This document shows positions 51,152 to 60,496 of a stretch of DNA of 64,000 bases, piece by piece. The stretch lies in contig NZ_JAGYWA010000002.1 of the NCBI RefSeq assembly GCF_018383905.1, positions 704,856 through 768,855 of the forward strand. Direction: 5' to 3'. The stretch's first letter is position 1; each line of letters starts with the position of its first letter. This DNA is from Flavobacterium branchiicola. GTDB lineage: Bacteria; Bacteroidota; Bacteroidia; Flavobacteriales; Flavobacteriaceae. A program made the translations under genes and the position numbers. The notes under the pieces are model-generated. The model searched no databases, was not told the DNA's origin, and worked only from the letters and a program-made list of their open reading frames with translations.

Positions 51152-52288
51152 ATGAAATCAAACATACATTTACCAATTAACTGGACAGATGGTGTAAAAC
51201 TAACTAAAGACCATTTTATCAATAATTATTTCAACTATGTTACAATTGTCAGCGATTACAATAAAGTTCAGCTAAACAATTTTAATTATGGAGCAATCCA
51301 GCCAGCAGGCAGTAAATCTATAGATATTGATATTAAAATTGAAGGAGGACAATTAGTTGCCTATCTAAAGAAATGTGAAGTAATTGCCAGAAACGGATAT
51401 TTAATTTCTTTTAATCAGGAAAGTTATGGTACAAAACTTCCAGAAGCAAGTATTAATGCCAACGACTTAGACCGAAATTCTATAGAGTATTATTATGTTA
51501 TTGTTTCTATAGATCCATATAGTTTAATTCCGGTTGGTATTCCGGATCCGGAGATAATTCCGTTGCATCATCCACATGCGCTTCCGGAGATCAAATTGCA
51601 TATTGTCAAGAAAAATGAAGTAAATGATAATTTTTTATTGGGCTACTTTTTGATCGTTAAAAAAATTGCCTTCCAAAACGGGACATTCGCTGATGACGGA
51701 AAATATATCGCGCCGGTTGTAAAAACTAAAAATAATGAAGTCTTAAATCAATTCATTTCAAAAGTTAATACCGAATTATATCAGTTAAACGATTTTTCAA
51801 TAAAAATTCATAAGAAAAATGTACAGAGTTCCAGTAATAACAAATTGGTATCAAACACATTTAGTTTATGTACTAAAATAATTGATTACTATGCAGAACA
51901 TTGCTTTTATCTTAAGAGTATTGCTCCGGAGGAATCTCCCGTGCATATGTTTGACAGAATAATTGTATTGGCTAATCATCTTATCTCAACATTAACTCTA
52001 ATGGATGATAAAGAGAAAGAAATGCTTTTACAATATTACTATGAGTGGATTGATGTAAAACCATCAGAACTACTTAATGTATTGTTTGAAGCAAAAAGTA
52101 CGGTTTATGACCATAACGATATTTTGGAAACACTAGATAAATTAAATCAGTTTCTGGGGATTTTAAAACGCTTATGGCAAAAGTTAAGCGAACTAGAATA
52201 CATCGGAATTAGAAAAGAAAACATTGTAATTAGTGAAGAAACAAAAGTGTCTGCACCAAAAAGCAGTACCTGGTCAATATTAGATTAA
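51152..52288 (+). CDS. tssK: TssK, baseplate-membrane connector
   Basis: This 378-residue protein starts with I-N-W-T-D-G-V-K-L-T-K-D-H-F, the TssK pattern of W-x-x-G-x-x-L-x-x-x-H-F. A beta-sandwich shell domain with V-S-I-D-P-Y-S-L-I-P-V-G follows, then a helical middle and a small C-terminal domain. TssK trimers link baseplate wedges to the membrane complex. It is somewhat shorter than proteobacterial TssK (~445 residues). The next gene starts 10 bp downstream. Confidence 0.85.
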   Translation: MKSNIHLPINWTDGVKLTKDHFINNYFNYVTIVSDYNKVQLNNFNYGAIQPAGSKSIDIDIKIEGGQLVAYLKKCEVIARNGYLISFNQESYGTKLPEASINANDLDRNSIEYYYVIVSIDPYSLIPVGIPDPEIIPLHHPHALPEIKLHIVKKNEVNDNFLLGYFLIVKKIAFQNGTFADDGKYIAPVVKTKNNEVLNQFISKVNTELYQLNDFSIKIHKKNVQSSSNNKLVSNTFSLCTKIIDYYAEHCFYLKSIAPEESPVHMFDRIIVLANHLISTLTLMDDKEKEMLLQYYYEWIDVKPSELLNVLFEAKSTVYDHNDILETLDKLNQFLGILKRLWQKLSELEYIGIRKENIVISEETKVSAPKSSTWSILD

Positions 52289-52298
52289 ACCTACAACT

Positions 52299-52787
52299 AT
52301 GAAACCACTTAATCACGTTAAAATAACAGCCAAAAAGCGCAAGTTTTTTATCATGTTTTTTACAACATTCGCTTTTATTTTCGGCTGTCTTTATATCACA
52401 CTGATAACAGCAAACAGAGGTGTTGCCGAGCTGGAACAAAAACATAAATACTATAATGATATTGCTGTAAAACAAGGCGAAATGAACTTGTTACTGGACG
52501 AAATTTTAATAGAAATCAATGATTTAAGATTTAAAGACAGAACCTTAAACGAGCGTAAAAACCTGCAGTCTTTGATTAATGAGAAAAGATTTGCCATTAA
52601 TAATGAAATTCAAAAATCAAAAACAAATCTGACTAATTCTTTTGGCTTGTACGAAGAGTTTTTGGTTGAGCTGCAAGGTATACAGACTAAAATTGATGTT
52701 TTAAAAGAAGCCGAGACAAATTACGACATCAATAAAACGCAGCTTAAAAAATGTATTGATAAACACGATCTGGAAAACAAAAAATAA
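52299..52787 (+). CDS. tssO: TssO-like single-pass membrane protein
   Basis: This 162-residue protein has a short cytoplasmic N-terminus, one transmembrane segment (~18-40, F-F-I-M-F-F-T-T-F-A-F-I-F-G-C) and a long helical, coiled-coil-prone periplasmic domain. This is the TssO layout found only in T6SSiii. Sequence conservation is low; the assignment relies on layout and neighbours. It is followed after 13 bp by a second gene with the same layout. Confidence 0.75.
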   Translation: MKPLNHVKITAKKRKFFIMFFTTFAFIFGCLYITLITANRGVAELEQKHKYYNDIAVKQGEMNLLLDEILIEINDLRFKDRTLNERKNLQSLINEKRFAINNEIQKSKTNLTNSFGLYEEFLVELQGIQTKIDVLKEAETNYDINKTQLKKCIDKHDLENKK

Positions 52788-52800
52788 TAATACCATAATT

Positions 52801-53271
52801 ATGAAGAAAGCAATAGAGTTTGATGAAACATATTGGAAGAAAGTAAAGTTCAATCTATTATTTATCATTTGTGCTTGTGTTATATTTATTGGTGTTACCA
52901 AGTTTTTATTAAAAACGCCCAATTTTAATAATACAGATATGCTTAACAGAATCAATGATTATGAAAAGATGCAGAAGACTAAAGTAGATTATGCCAATAA
53001 ATCCAAGCAGGTTTTCATGACTATTGATACGATAAAGTATGACATCAATCAAGTACAGCGTATAGATGAGGTAAAAAGAAGGATTTCAGAATATAAACAA
53101 TTGTATAAGGATAACGAATTTCATTCGTCATATAATTTTTGCCTGATTGGCGGAAACTTGTTAAATGTTTTTTTAGAGATAAACCTTGAAGAAAGTACCG
53201 TGAGAAAAAACGATACTCTTGTACAAACAAGTCTTAACGAATGTAAAGCAAATTTTAAAAATGAACATTAA
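52801..53271 (+). CDS. Second TssO-like single-pass membrane protein
   Basis: This 156-residue protein has a basic N-terminus (~residues 1-18), one transmembrane segment (N-L-L-F-I-I-C-A-C-V-I-F-I-G, ~19-38) and a helical periplasmic part. It mirrors the upstream TssO-like gene in size and topology although sequence identity is low. The ATG at 52801 is preferred to an in-frame ATG at 52756 inside the preceding gene. It may be a diverged duplicate or a different T6SSiii-specific component such as TssP. It overlaps the PKD-domain gene by 11 bp. Confidence 0.72.
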   Translation: MKKAIEFDETYWKKVKFNLLFIICACVIFIGVTKFLLKTPNFNNTDMLNRINDYEKMQKTKVDYANKSKQVFMTIDTIKYDINQVQRIDEVKRRISEYKQLYKDNEFHSSYNFCLIGGNLLNVFLEINLEESTVRKNDTLVQTSLNECKANFKNEH

Positions 53272-54199
53272 AAATAAAACAGTAGCCATCCTTTTGTTCT
53301 GCATTGCAGTAATTTTAGTGATAGTGGCATTATTATTTCCTTATAATAAAAGATTAAGCAATCTTGATTTTTCGATATTAGATGATAATGATAATCATCA
53401 GTATGAATTAAACGAGAAGTTATCTTTTAAGATAAACGACAGTACTTTAATATCAGATAAAAAAGCGGTTTGGTACTTTGGTAATGGCGATTCACTTGTT
53501 AGTAAAGGAAACGTAGAGTATACTTATGAAAGAGCAGGGAAATATTTAGTAACTCTTAAAATTGATAACAAATTCGATTTTTCAAAACAAATTAATATCG
53601 TTAATGGCAGGGCGTTGACAGCAAAAGATTCAATTCCGAAGATATTCTGCTCTGAGTTTGGTTATGTTGGAGAAGAAATTGTTTTTACAGGATATTCTCC
53701 AAGTTCAAATAATTGGTATTGGGAATTTGGTGAAACCGGAACGATCGATTCTTACGAGAAACAGGCAATTTATGTTTTTACTAAGCCTGGTATTTATACC
53801 GTAAAACTGGAAACAGATAAAACAAAATATCCTATAACAAGAGAAATTGAAATTCTACAATTGTATGAACCATTCAAAGAACCAGAAGTTGTAGATTCTG
53901 CAGGTATTGTATTGAATGATATAAAAAAGCGATTACAAATTATTGCCAATCTGGGAGCGAGGGACACCAGAATGTATAAAGAGCAGGTTAATTATTTAAA
54001 AAATAAATATATCTGTAATGATTTATCTGATGTGGTAGTAGTGGTAAACGAAGAAAAATATAATGATTTTTTAAGCTATTGTCAGGGGCTTCATTATTTA
54101 GATGGAAATTCTACTATAATTCAGGAAGTAAAATTAGATACCATTCGATGCTTTAAGCAAATGAATATTACCCAAAAAACTAAAAAACTAAGTAAATAG
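53261..54199 (+). CDS. PKD-domain T6SSiii-associated membrane-anchored protein (TssP candidate)
   Basis: This 312-residue protein has an N-terminal transmembrane anchor (~7-27) and two PKD-like beta-sandwiches in the periplasm: W-Y-F-G-N-G-D ... Y-T-Y-E-R-A-G-K-Y-L-V-T-L and W-Y-W-E-F-G-E-T-G ... Y-V-F-T-K-P-G-I-Y-T-V-K-L. The last ~90 residues are helical. It lies within the T6SSiii operon between the TssO-like and TssR-like genes, so a structural role in the envelope-spanning complex is likely. The name TssP is a guess by elimination. Confidence 0.75.
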   Translation: MNIKNKTVAILLFCIAVILVIVALLFPYNKRLSNLDFSILDDNDNHQYELNEKLSFKINDSTLISDKKAVWYFGNGDSLVSKGNVEYTYERAGKYLVTLKIDNKFDFSKQINIVNGRALTAKDSIPKIFCSEFGYVGEEIVFTGYSPSSNNWYWEFGETGTIDSYEKQAIYVFTKPGIYTVKLETDKTKYPITREIEILQLYEPFKEPEVVDSAGIVLNDIKKRLQIIANLGARDTRMYKEQVNYLKNKYICNDLSDVVVVVNEEKYNDFLSYCQGLHYLDGNSTIIQEVKLDTIRCFKQMNITQKTKKLSK

Positions 54200-56524
54200 A
54201 TGAAAATTAGCATTTTACTTCGATATACCTCTTTGATGTGCTTATTGATTACAAATGGTGTATTTTCTCAGGTTAAAAATAGCACAAGTGTTATTAGAAA
54301 AACAGAAAATACAGTAAACACTTATGATAACGAAGAACAAAAAGAAAGCGAAAAATCAGAGCTTAAATTGGTTTTTTCAGATAGAAATGACAATAATATT
54401 TACGAAGAACCTTATGGAGCAAGAGTAAAGAATAAAGCAAATATTTTAGCTCCGATGTATGTGATCGATGAGGATAAAAATTATTATGAAGTGGTGGTTG
54501 CCGATAAAAAATTGATTGGTAAGCCTAAAGGACCACTTTCTATTTTACGCAGCAAGAAGAATCACTTTTCAAATACAAAAGAAGTGCAGTATCTGGGCTG
54601 GATAAAAAAAGAGAATGTTCTGGAATACAGCAGAGCGATGCAAAATCAGGTCAACTTAAAATATGTAAAATATTTTGTTGCTTCAAATACTCTGGATAAC
54701 CTGTTCTCTAGCAGTAAAAATGTGAAGAAAAGTGGACTTTTATTAAAGAATGATCCCAATTTAGAATCTGTATCGAAAAAGAATATTAAGTTAAATGATT
54801 TTGTCTATGTCTATAAAATAAACAAGACAACCAATTCTGCGTTTGTATCAAATTTTGATGATGTTATGCCAAAGGATACCACCAATTTTAAATATGGTTG
54901 GGTTCCGTTGCAATATTTGAATCCTATAGAAGATAATTTGGTTGTTAGATTGAATCCTACAGACACATTACGATTTTCTTCGGGTAAAATTAATTTTCGT
55001 GCAAATGAATTGTACAAGAATACTTTCTTTGTGAATGAAAATCAGACAAGTGACCCAATCAAATTCGAAAGCGCCAGTAAGATATCGTTGCCTATAAATG
55101 TTTGGAATCACGACAAAAATAAAATCACAAATTTAAAAGGTGATGATATTTCGATCAAAACTATTGAACAAATCGCTTTAGAAAGCAAAAACATTAATTT
55201 TTATTATGTTTTTGAAAACAACAATGCGACGAAGCAATATTTAAAAAAGACGCTTTCGGCATTGCAAAATCTAAAACTAACGATCAATAGTGAATTGTAT
55301 GCTAATTATAATTTTACCTATTCGTTTATTGCAAAAGGGAAATCCAAAAGTTATTACCTGATAAAATCACAATCTTTTTCGAAGTGGTTCGATTTAATTG
55401 AGAAAAGTATCAAAACGCCTGATGAAATTTTAAAGGAAAATATTGTACCAAACAACAATACAAATATTAGTCAGTTTCTGAGCTCAGAAACTAATTTTGA
55501 GAATAACTTTTTTATTCTGACAGGTTTAGAAGGATCCATAAATAATGTCTTACCGGATAGTTTTAGCAATCTGGCAAAAAACAATGCTAAATTACTATAC
55601 ATTATTTTTAGAAACGAAAATGATTCTGAAAATCAGGATTTTATTCTACAAAGTAAAATGTATTTGAGCGAGGCTAGTAATGCTAATAAAAGAAATATTC
55701 AGAACTTTTATGTCGATCCGAAGCTGATCGCAAAAAATGATGAGTTTACATATAATGGCGATACAGACAATGACTATATCTACAATGCACCTTTAAAAAG
55801 TAACTTTAACGGAGGTATCGTTTTTCCTAAATTAAACAATGAGCTAACACCGGAAAGTATTAATAAAGCGATAGACACTGTTATTAGTAAAACTATAAAA
55901 ACTAATAATGTATTATTAAAATCGCTGACACAATACAAAAATGAATTTAGCTTTTTAAGAAGCCAGCCAAGTCATACGATTAATAACCTTATTCAAAATT
56001 ATCCACGAAAAGATAGCGTAAGTACCGAAATACCTAAAAACTATAAAAGCGAAACATTTGTAATAAACGCAAAAGATACGCTTAATAGTACTTTAGAAAA
56101 TAAGGTACATATTCTGCTTACTGACGGTGAAATCAAACAACTTATTGAAAACTACAGAGAGTTAGTCAGTAAAGAATATACCAACGCAAATATTGATAAA
56201 ATTGAGATTTTCAATTTTAAAGACAGATGTAAAATGTTTGCCAGTAAAATCAAGCAAACAGAACCTATAAAAAACAGAAGTTCTTTGGCAGATTTGCTTT
56301 ATTACAAGACTAGAGTATTTGTAAATAGCCCTGAGTTGCACCAAATAAGAATTAAGGACATCAAAAAATACAAGAAAAAAATTGAGGAGTTCAGAACCAT
56401 TTTTACAACCTTAAATACTAAGGTTGAGGTTCTGGAAAAAATGCAGCGCAATAATACTTTTGAGGTTTTTGATGACGAATCTCAGACGAAATATTATTAC
56501 ATATCAAAGAAACTTCTATTATAA
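54200..56524 (+). CDS. tssR: TssR-like large periplasmic T6SSiii protein
   Basis: This 774-residue protein has a signal peptide (to G-V-F-S-Q, ~24 residues) and no lipobox. An SH3-like opening region is suggested by N-I-L-A-P-M-Y-V-I-D and G-W-I-K-K-E-N-V-L. The middle is mixed alpha/beta with a VWA-like stretch (F-F-I-L-T-G-L-E-G-S), and the C-terminus is helical. Size, export signal and location between PKD and DUF5457-like genes match TssR. Its start directly follows the stop of the PKD gene. It probably forms the outer part of the T6SSiii trans-envelope complex. Confidence 0.75.
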   Translation: MKISILLRYTSLMCLLITNGVFSQVKNSTSVIRKTENTVNTYDNEEQKESEKSELKLVFSDRNDNNIYEEPYGARVKNKANILAPMYVIDEDKNYYEVVVADKKLIGKPKGPLSILRSKKNHFSNTKEVQYLGWIKKENVLEYSRAMQNQVNLKYVKYFVASNTLDNLFSSSKNVKKSGLLLKNDPNLESVSKKNIKLNDFVYVYKINKTTNSAFVSNFDDVMPKDTTNFKYGWVPLQYLNPIEDNLVVRLNPTDTLRFSSGKINFRANELYKNTFFVNENQTSDPIKFESASKISLPINVWNHDKNKITNLKGDDISIKTIEQIALESKNINFYYVFENNNATKQYLKKTLSALQNLKLTINSELYANYNFTYSFIAKGKSKSYYLIKSQSFSKWFDLIEKSIKTPDEILKENIVPNNNTNISQFLSSETNFENNFFILTGLEGSINNVLPDSFSNLAKNNAKLLYIIFRNENDSENQDFILQSKMYLSEASNANKRNIQNFYVDPKLIAKNDEFTYNGDTDNDYIYNAPLKSNFNGGIVFPKLNNELTPESINKAIDTVISKTIKTNNVLLKSLTQYKNEFSFLRSQPSHTINNLIQNYPRKDSVSTEIPKNYKSETFVINAKDTLNSTLENKVHILLTDGEIKQLIENYRELVSKEYTNANIDKIEIFNFKDRCKMFASKIKQTEPIKNRSSLADLLYYKTRVFVNSPELHQIRIKDIKKYKKKIEEFRTIFTTLNTKVEVLEKMQRNNTFEVFDDESQTKYYYISKKLLL

Positions 56525-56534
56525 AATAGCGATT

Positions 56535-57311
56535 ATGGAGATTATGAATACAATTGAAATAGCAAAACCTTTGCATGAAATAATTTTAGAGTTATTTTAT
56601 TTTGAAAGCAAAGGAAAACCATGTGAACTCACAAAAAAAGAAATTTTGTGGAGACTTAAAGACCCGGGTATTACGGAGTATCAAATAGAAGAAGTGCTCA
56701 ACTGGATGGTGCATCATAAAAAATTGACGGAAAATCTGGGGCTTTATTCCCTGGACCGCTTTGAGCTTATAGATTTAGAAGAAAAATTTAAAAACGAAAG
56801 ATTGCATAAAGAGAAAAAACAAGAGCCTATTTTTTTTACTAATTACAGCACAATCAACAATATTCACAGTGCGGCAAAACCAAAACCAATAGAGATAATT
56901 GTTCAGTATATCTTGCCAACATTTTTACTTTCTTATATTGTTTTTATCTTTTTTTTAGTAAACAAACTAAATAACAGCTTTGAAGTCAATAATGGTAAAA
57001 TTGAGGATGTAAGTGAGTTAACGCTGAAAGAACCTAAAACCGGAGTTATTAAGAAAAAAGCAGCCTTGTCAGATAAAGAAGTAAAGCGTCTGTTTTCTAA
57101 TCAGCATCAGAATATTTTGTATTTAAACAAAACAATTGATTCTTTACAAAAACAAGTAAACAAAATAAATGATATTCATACAAATGCGACTTTAGATATT
57201 AAAACACAGATAAACTCGTTGCAGCCACAAGTAAACACAATTATCTTACATATCACAATTGTGCTTTTAGGATTTATTTTTTTAATTTTTGCGAAAAATA
57301 TTATTAATTAA
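56535..57311 (+). CDS. DUF5457-like T6SSiii-associated membrane protein
   Basis: This 258-residue protein has a winged-helix-like N-terminal segment (I-L-E-L-F-Y-F-E-S-K-G ... I-L-W-R-L-K-D-P-G-I-T, ~10-60), a first transmembrane helix (~127-147), a coiled-coil region of ~80 residues (S-L-Q-K-Q-V-N-K-I and S-L-Q-P-Q-V-N-T-I) and a final transmembrane helix at the C-terminus. It closes the core T6SS operon before a terminator. The start is 56535; 56544 (M-N-T-I-E) is possible. Its role in secretion is unknown. Confidence 0.72.
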   Translation: MEIMNTIEIAKPLHEIILELFYFESKGKPCELTKKEILWRLKDPGITEYQIEEVLNWMVHHKKLTENLGLYSLDRFELIDLEEKFKNERLHKEKKQEPIFFTNYSTINNIHSAAKPKPIEIIVQYILPTFLLSYIVFIFFLVNKLNNSFEVNNGKIEDVSELTLKEPKTGVIKKKAALSDKEVKRLFSNQHQNILYLNKTIDSLQKQVNKINDIHTNATLDIKTQINSLQPQVNTIILHITIVLLGFIFLIFAKNIIN

Positions 57312-57408
57312 ATTAGTTTGTTTAGTTTTTATTTGTATATTCGTACATAACTGATTGCGGGTCCTCTTCCTCTTCATACAAGAAGCAAATCAAAAAAGTA
57401 CTTTAGTA

Positions 57409-57454
57409 CAAAAAAGAGGTATTCTAAAATCATTATGGAATACCTCTTTTTTTT
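57409..57454 (+). terminator. Terminator ending the core T6SS operon
   Basis: A stem AAAAAGAGGTATTC / GAATACCTCTTTTT has a 13-base loop and ends in TTTTTTTT. It separates the long operon from hcp, so hcp (start 57525) must have its own promoter, which I could not identify in the 70 bp between. Confidence 0.85.
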
Positions 57455-57524
57455 GTCTATACTAGTCAGACAACATCAAGAGGATTCTAAAAAACATTTT
57501 TTAACAACTTAATTATTTTTTATT

Positions 57525-57920
57525 ATGGCATTTAAGTCAATTTTAGAATTCGAAGGAAACGAGTATCAGGTATTATTTTCAAAAGTGGAAATGTTAAGAC
57601 ACACTGATGGTAAAGGAGCCGTTTCATCTGAAATTAAAGGAGGTAGATTAAACCTAAGAGTAAAATCTACTGACAATACAACTGTTATTGAGCAAGCAGT
57701 AAACAGTCAGCACAAACCAGTAAGCGGAAAAGTAAAATTTTTCAAAGCTGATTCTGAGCAAGTAATGAAAGAGCTTTCTTTTGAAAATGCTTTCATCGTA
57801 TTCTTCAGCGAGCAGTTAGACGCTTTAGCAGAAACTCCAATGACTACTGAGATCACTTTCTCTGCAGAAAAAATTACATTGGGTAATGCAACACTAGACA
57901 ACAATTGGGCAAAAATCTAA
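57525..57920 (+). CDS. tssD: TssD (Hcp), T6SS inner-tube protein
   Basis: This 131-residue protein matches Bacteroidota TssD: M-A-F-K-S-I-L-E-F-E-G-N-E at the start, L-R-H-T-D-x-K-G-x-V-x-S-E-I-K-G-G at ~24-40, L-N-L-R-V-K-S-T, and N-A-F-I-V-F-F-S-E-Q near the end. Hexamers stack into the tube. Codon use looks more biased than its neighbours (repeated GAA/GTA/TCT, few rare codons). It is flanked by terminators, consistent with strong independent expression of the most abundant component. Confidence 0.93.
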   Translation: MAFKSILEFEGNEYQVLFSKVEMLRHTDGKGAVSSEIKGGRLNLRVKSTDNTTVIEQAVNSQHKPVSGKVKFFKADSEQVMKELSFENAFIVFFSEQLDALAETPMTTEITFSAEKITLGNATLDNNWAKI

Positions 57921-57935
57921 TTTTTCCTTATTGAC

Positions 57936-57977
57936 AAAACAAGAAGTGGAAATTTTCCACTTCTTGTTTTTTATTTT
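57936..57977 (+). terminator. Terminator of hcp
   Basis: A perfect 15-bp stem (AAAACAAGAAGTGGA / TCCACTTCTTGTTTT) with a 5-base loop is followed by TTATTTT. The 168 bp between it and vgrG hold no gene and no clear promoter. Confidence 0.92.
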
Positions 57978-58145
57978 AGAATTTCTTCAAAAAAACATTG
58001 AATAGTATCATTTCTGTTTTAGAACATGATATTTTTTTAGCTTAAAATCGAATTCAGCGTAAAGAACTTTAAGAAGAGAACTTTAGACTATAATCTGTTT
58101 AAGTTAAAATTTAAAAAAAAATTAAACTTAAAAGTATAATATATT

Positions 58146-60023
58146 ATGGTGATTCCTAAAATAATCTTTGGTATAGACGGCAAAGAAGTTTCTCATTTTA
58201 CTAAAATTGATTTAAAGCAAACCATCAATACTCATCACGAGTTTACAATCAGTATTCCACATTCTGCAATAGAAAGACCCAGAGCCTATACAATGGAAAG
58301 CGCACAGGAATCTCTTGGCAAAGTGCTTCACATTAGACTAGATGCTCATAATAATTTCTTAGGAATTATAACAAATGTGCGTTACCAACAAGAATTAGGA
58401 CATGTAGGTAGTCAAATTGTTATTTCAGGTTATTCTAAAACTATTTTATTAGAGGCAGGTCAGAAGCTCAATTCCTGGGAAGATCTTAATTTAAAAGATA
58501 TGGTGCATGATGTTATACAGACTGCAGCCGGAGAACAACTACAATATGAAATTGATCCCGAATTTACCTCAAAAATAGAATATCAAACCCAATATCTGGA
58601 ATCTGATTTTAGATATATCCAACGATTAGCGAAACAATATAATGAATGGTTGTTTTATGATGGAGAAAAATTATTTATAGGAAAACCAAAACAACAAAAC
58701 AATCCTATTAAATTAATCTATAACAAGGATTTATTTAATTTAAGTATCTCTGTAGCGGCAAAACCAAACCAATACAGTGGTTTTACTTATAATGAAAATA
58801 GCGATCAGCTCTATCAGGCTAAGACAGGAGACAATATAGTAGAAGGATTACCGAAATTAGGTAAAGATGCCTTTGAAGCTTCAAGAAAATTATACAATAC
58901 ATCTTCGTATGAATTTGGTCAGTTTAGTACTGGAGATGATGTATATTTTGAAACTATTTTAAAAAAGAAACAAGAAAGCGCAGCTGCAGATGGTAATTAT
59001 ATCTTAGCAACAAGTAGTAATCCAAAACTGCGAATAGGCTCTATTATAAATATTGAAGCACAACAGATTTTAGATAAATCTGATGTCTTTAAAAAAGGAC
59101 TGGATAGTTCAAAAGTACATTATGATTCAAATGAAATTGGATCTTATATTATTACTGAAATCACACATAAAGCCACTGAAATAGGGGAGTACGAAAATAG
59201 CTTTAAAGCACTGCCATCTAAAATAAAGAAACTGCCAGAACCAGAAGTGAGCATGCCGGCAGCTCAAGAACAAAGAGCTGTGGTGTTAGCAAATGATGAT
59301 CCTAGCGGAAATGGAAGGGTTCGTGTAGAATTACTTTGGCAAAAAAAGCAGCAATCCCGTACGCCTTGGTTGTATGTATTAACTCCTAATGCCGGAACCA
59401 GCGATGTGGTAAGTAAGAACCGTGGCTGGGTTACGATTCCGGAGGTTGGAGATCATGTAATGGTTAGTTTTCGTTATAATGATCCTAACAGACCATATGT
59501 GATAGGAAGTATTTTTAACGGAAAAACAGGAGAAGGCGGAAAACTGGACAATCATATTAAAAGCTTTTTTACGCGCTGCGGTAGCACCATCACTTTTGAT
59601 GATACGCAGAAAAGTATCTTAATTAAAGACCCATCAGATAATAGTATTTATTTGGATGGTGAGGGAAATATTACCGTAAATGCACCTAAGAATATGACCA
59701 TAAACGTTGGAGATAATCTTGATATTACAGTTGGTAAAAACATGACTGTAGCCGTAGGAGGTAACAAAAAAACAACTATTGACGGAAACAACGACCTGAA
59801 AATTGGAAAAAACAATACTATAGATACAACAGAACTGCATAAACTGATTACGCATATGTATGAGCAAAAAGTATCGGGAGATAAAACGGTAAAGATCAAT
59901 GGTGATTTAAACAAAGTTACCGCTACAACAACCCACAAGGCCATAGGCGGAGATATTCTGATTAAAAGTTCAGGAATTTCAAAAGTATTAGGTGCTGTTG
60001 ATGCAAAAGTGAATAAGGGGTAA
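58146..60023 (+). CDS. tssI: TssI (VgrG), T6SS spike protein
   Basis: This 625-residue protein has gp27-like domains (I-S-G-Y-S-K-T, Q-Y-L-E-S-D-F-R-Y-I-Q-R-L-A) and the gp5-like OB fold (V-L-A-N-D-D-P-S-G-N-G-R-V-R-V, H-V-M-V-S-F-R-Y-N-D-P-N-R-P-Y-V-I-G-S). The needle has G-N-I-T-V-N, M-T-I-N-V-G, D-I-T-V-G and M-T-V-A-V-G repeats, a beta-helix. No fused effector domain is present, so effectors load through the adjacent genes. It has no chaperone gene of the Tap or EagT type nearby. Confidence 0.94.
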   Translation: MVIPKIIFGIDGKEVSHFTKIDLKQTINTHHEFTISIPHSAIERPRAYTMESAQESLGKVLHIRLDAHNNFLGIITNVRYQQELGHVGSQIVISGYSKTILLEAGQKLNSWEDLNLKDMVHDVIQTAAGEQLQYEIDPEFTSKIEYQTQYLESDFRYIQRLAKQYNEWLFYDGEKLFIGKPKQQNNPIKLIYNKDLFNLSISVAAKPNQYSGFTYNENSDQLYQAKTGDNIVEGLPKLGKDAFEASRKLYNTSSYEFGQFSTGDDVYFETILKKKQESAAADGNYILATSSNPKLRIGSIINIEAQQILDKSDVFKKGLDSSKVHYDSNEIGSYIITEITHKATEIGEYENSFKALPSKIKKLPEPEVSMPAAQEQRAVVLANDDPSGNGRVRVELLWQKKQQSRTPWLYVLTPNAGTSDVVSKNRGWVTIPEVGDHVMVSFRYNDPNRPYVIGSIFNGKTGEGGKLDNHIKSFFTRCGSTITFDDTQKSILIKDPSDNSIYLDGEGNITVNAPKNMTINVGDNLDITVGKNMTVAVGGNKKTTIDGNNDLKIGKNNTIDTTELHKLITHMYEQKVSGDKTVKINGDLNKVTATTTHKAIGGDILIKSSGISKVLGAVDAKVNKG

Positions 60024-60040
60024 ATAATCTAAAAATAGAA

Positions 60041-60451
60041 ATGAAATTCATACATATTTTGTTCACAGCATTTTGTACAATGCTAGCTTATATAATAGGA
60101 TTGTTTTTTTTTATGCCAAATAATATGGGTTATGGTGGCTTATTTCTTTTATTAATAACTCCTATAGTATTTGGTATTGCTTTCGCCTGGTCACCTATTT
60201 TAAATATTATTGTTTCTTCAACAAAAATATTTAAAAATATTATAGTATACATAGCACTTACAATAATTTTGGAGTATATAACTATTGCTTTTGCAATGCT
60301 AACGCTGAGTGCAGATAAACAAGGAGGCTATAATTTGATTGATTTTAAGAATGATGTTTTAGAAATTTTTCTTGATAATACAGTCTTTGCTTTTACAGCA
60401 CTAATTGCAGTTACATTTGGAGTATGCTTTTTGATAGGTAAACAAAATTAA
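60041..60451 (+). CDS. Unknown polytopic membrane protein in the vgrG cargo region
   Basis: This 136-residue protein has four hydrophobic segments (about 5-25, 33-55, 67-90, 112-132). No family is recognised. It begins 17 bp after vgrG, in the zone where effectors and immunity proteins usually lie. It might be an immunity protein for an effector lost from the locus, or an accessory; the sequence does not decide. Confidence 0.65.
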   Translation: MKFIHILFTAFCTMLAYIIGLFFFMPNNMGYGGLFLLLITPIVFGIAFAWSPILNIIVSSTKIFKNIIVYIALTIILEYITIAFAMLTLSADKQGGYNLIDFKNDVLEIFLDNTVFAFTALIAVTFGVCFLIGKQN

Positions 60452-60496
60452 GCTAAAAATCAATTTGAGATAATACCATTCAGAACATTAAGAGAA

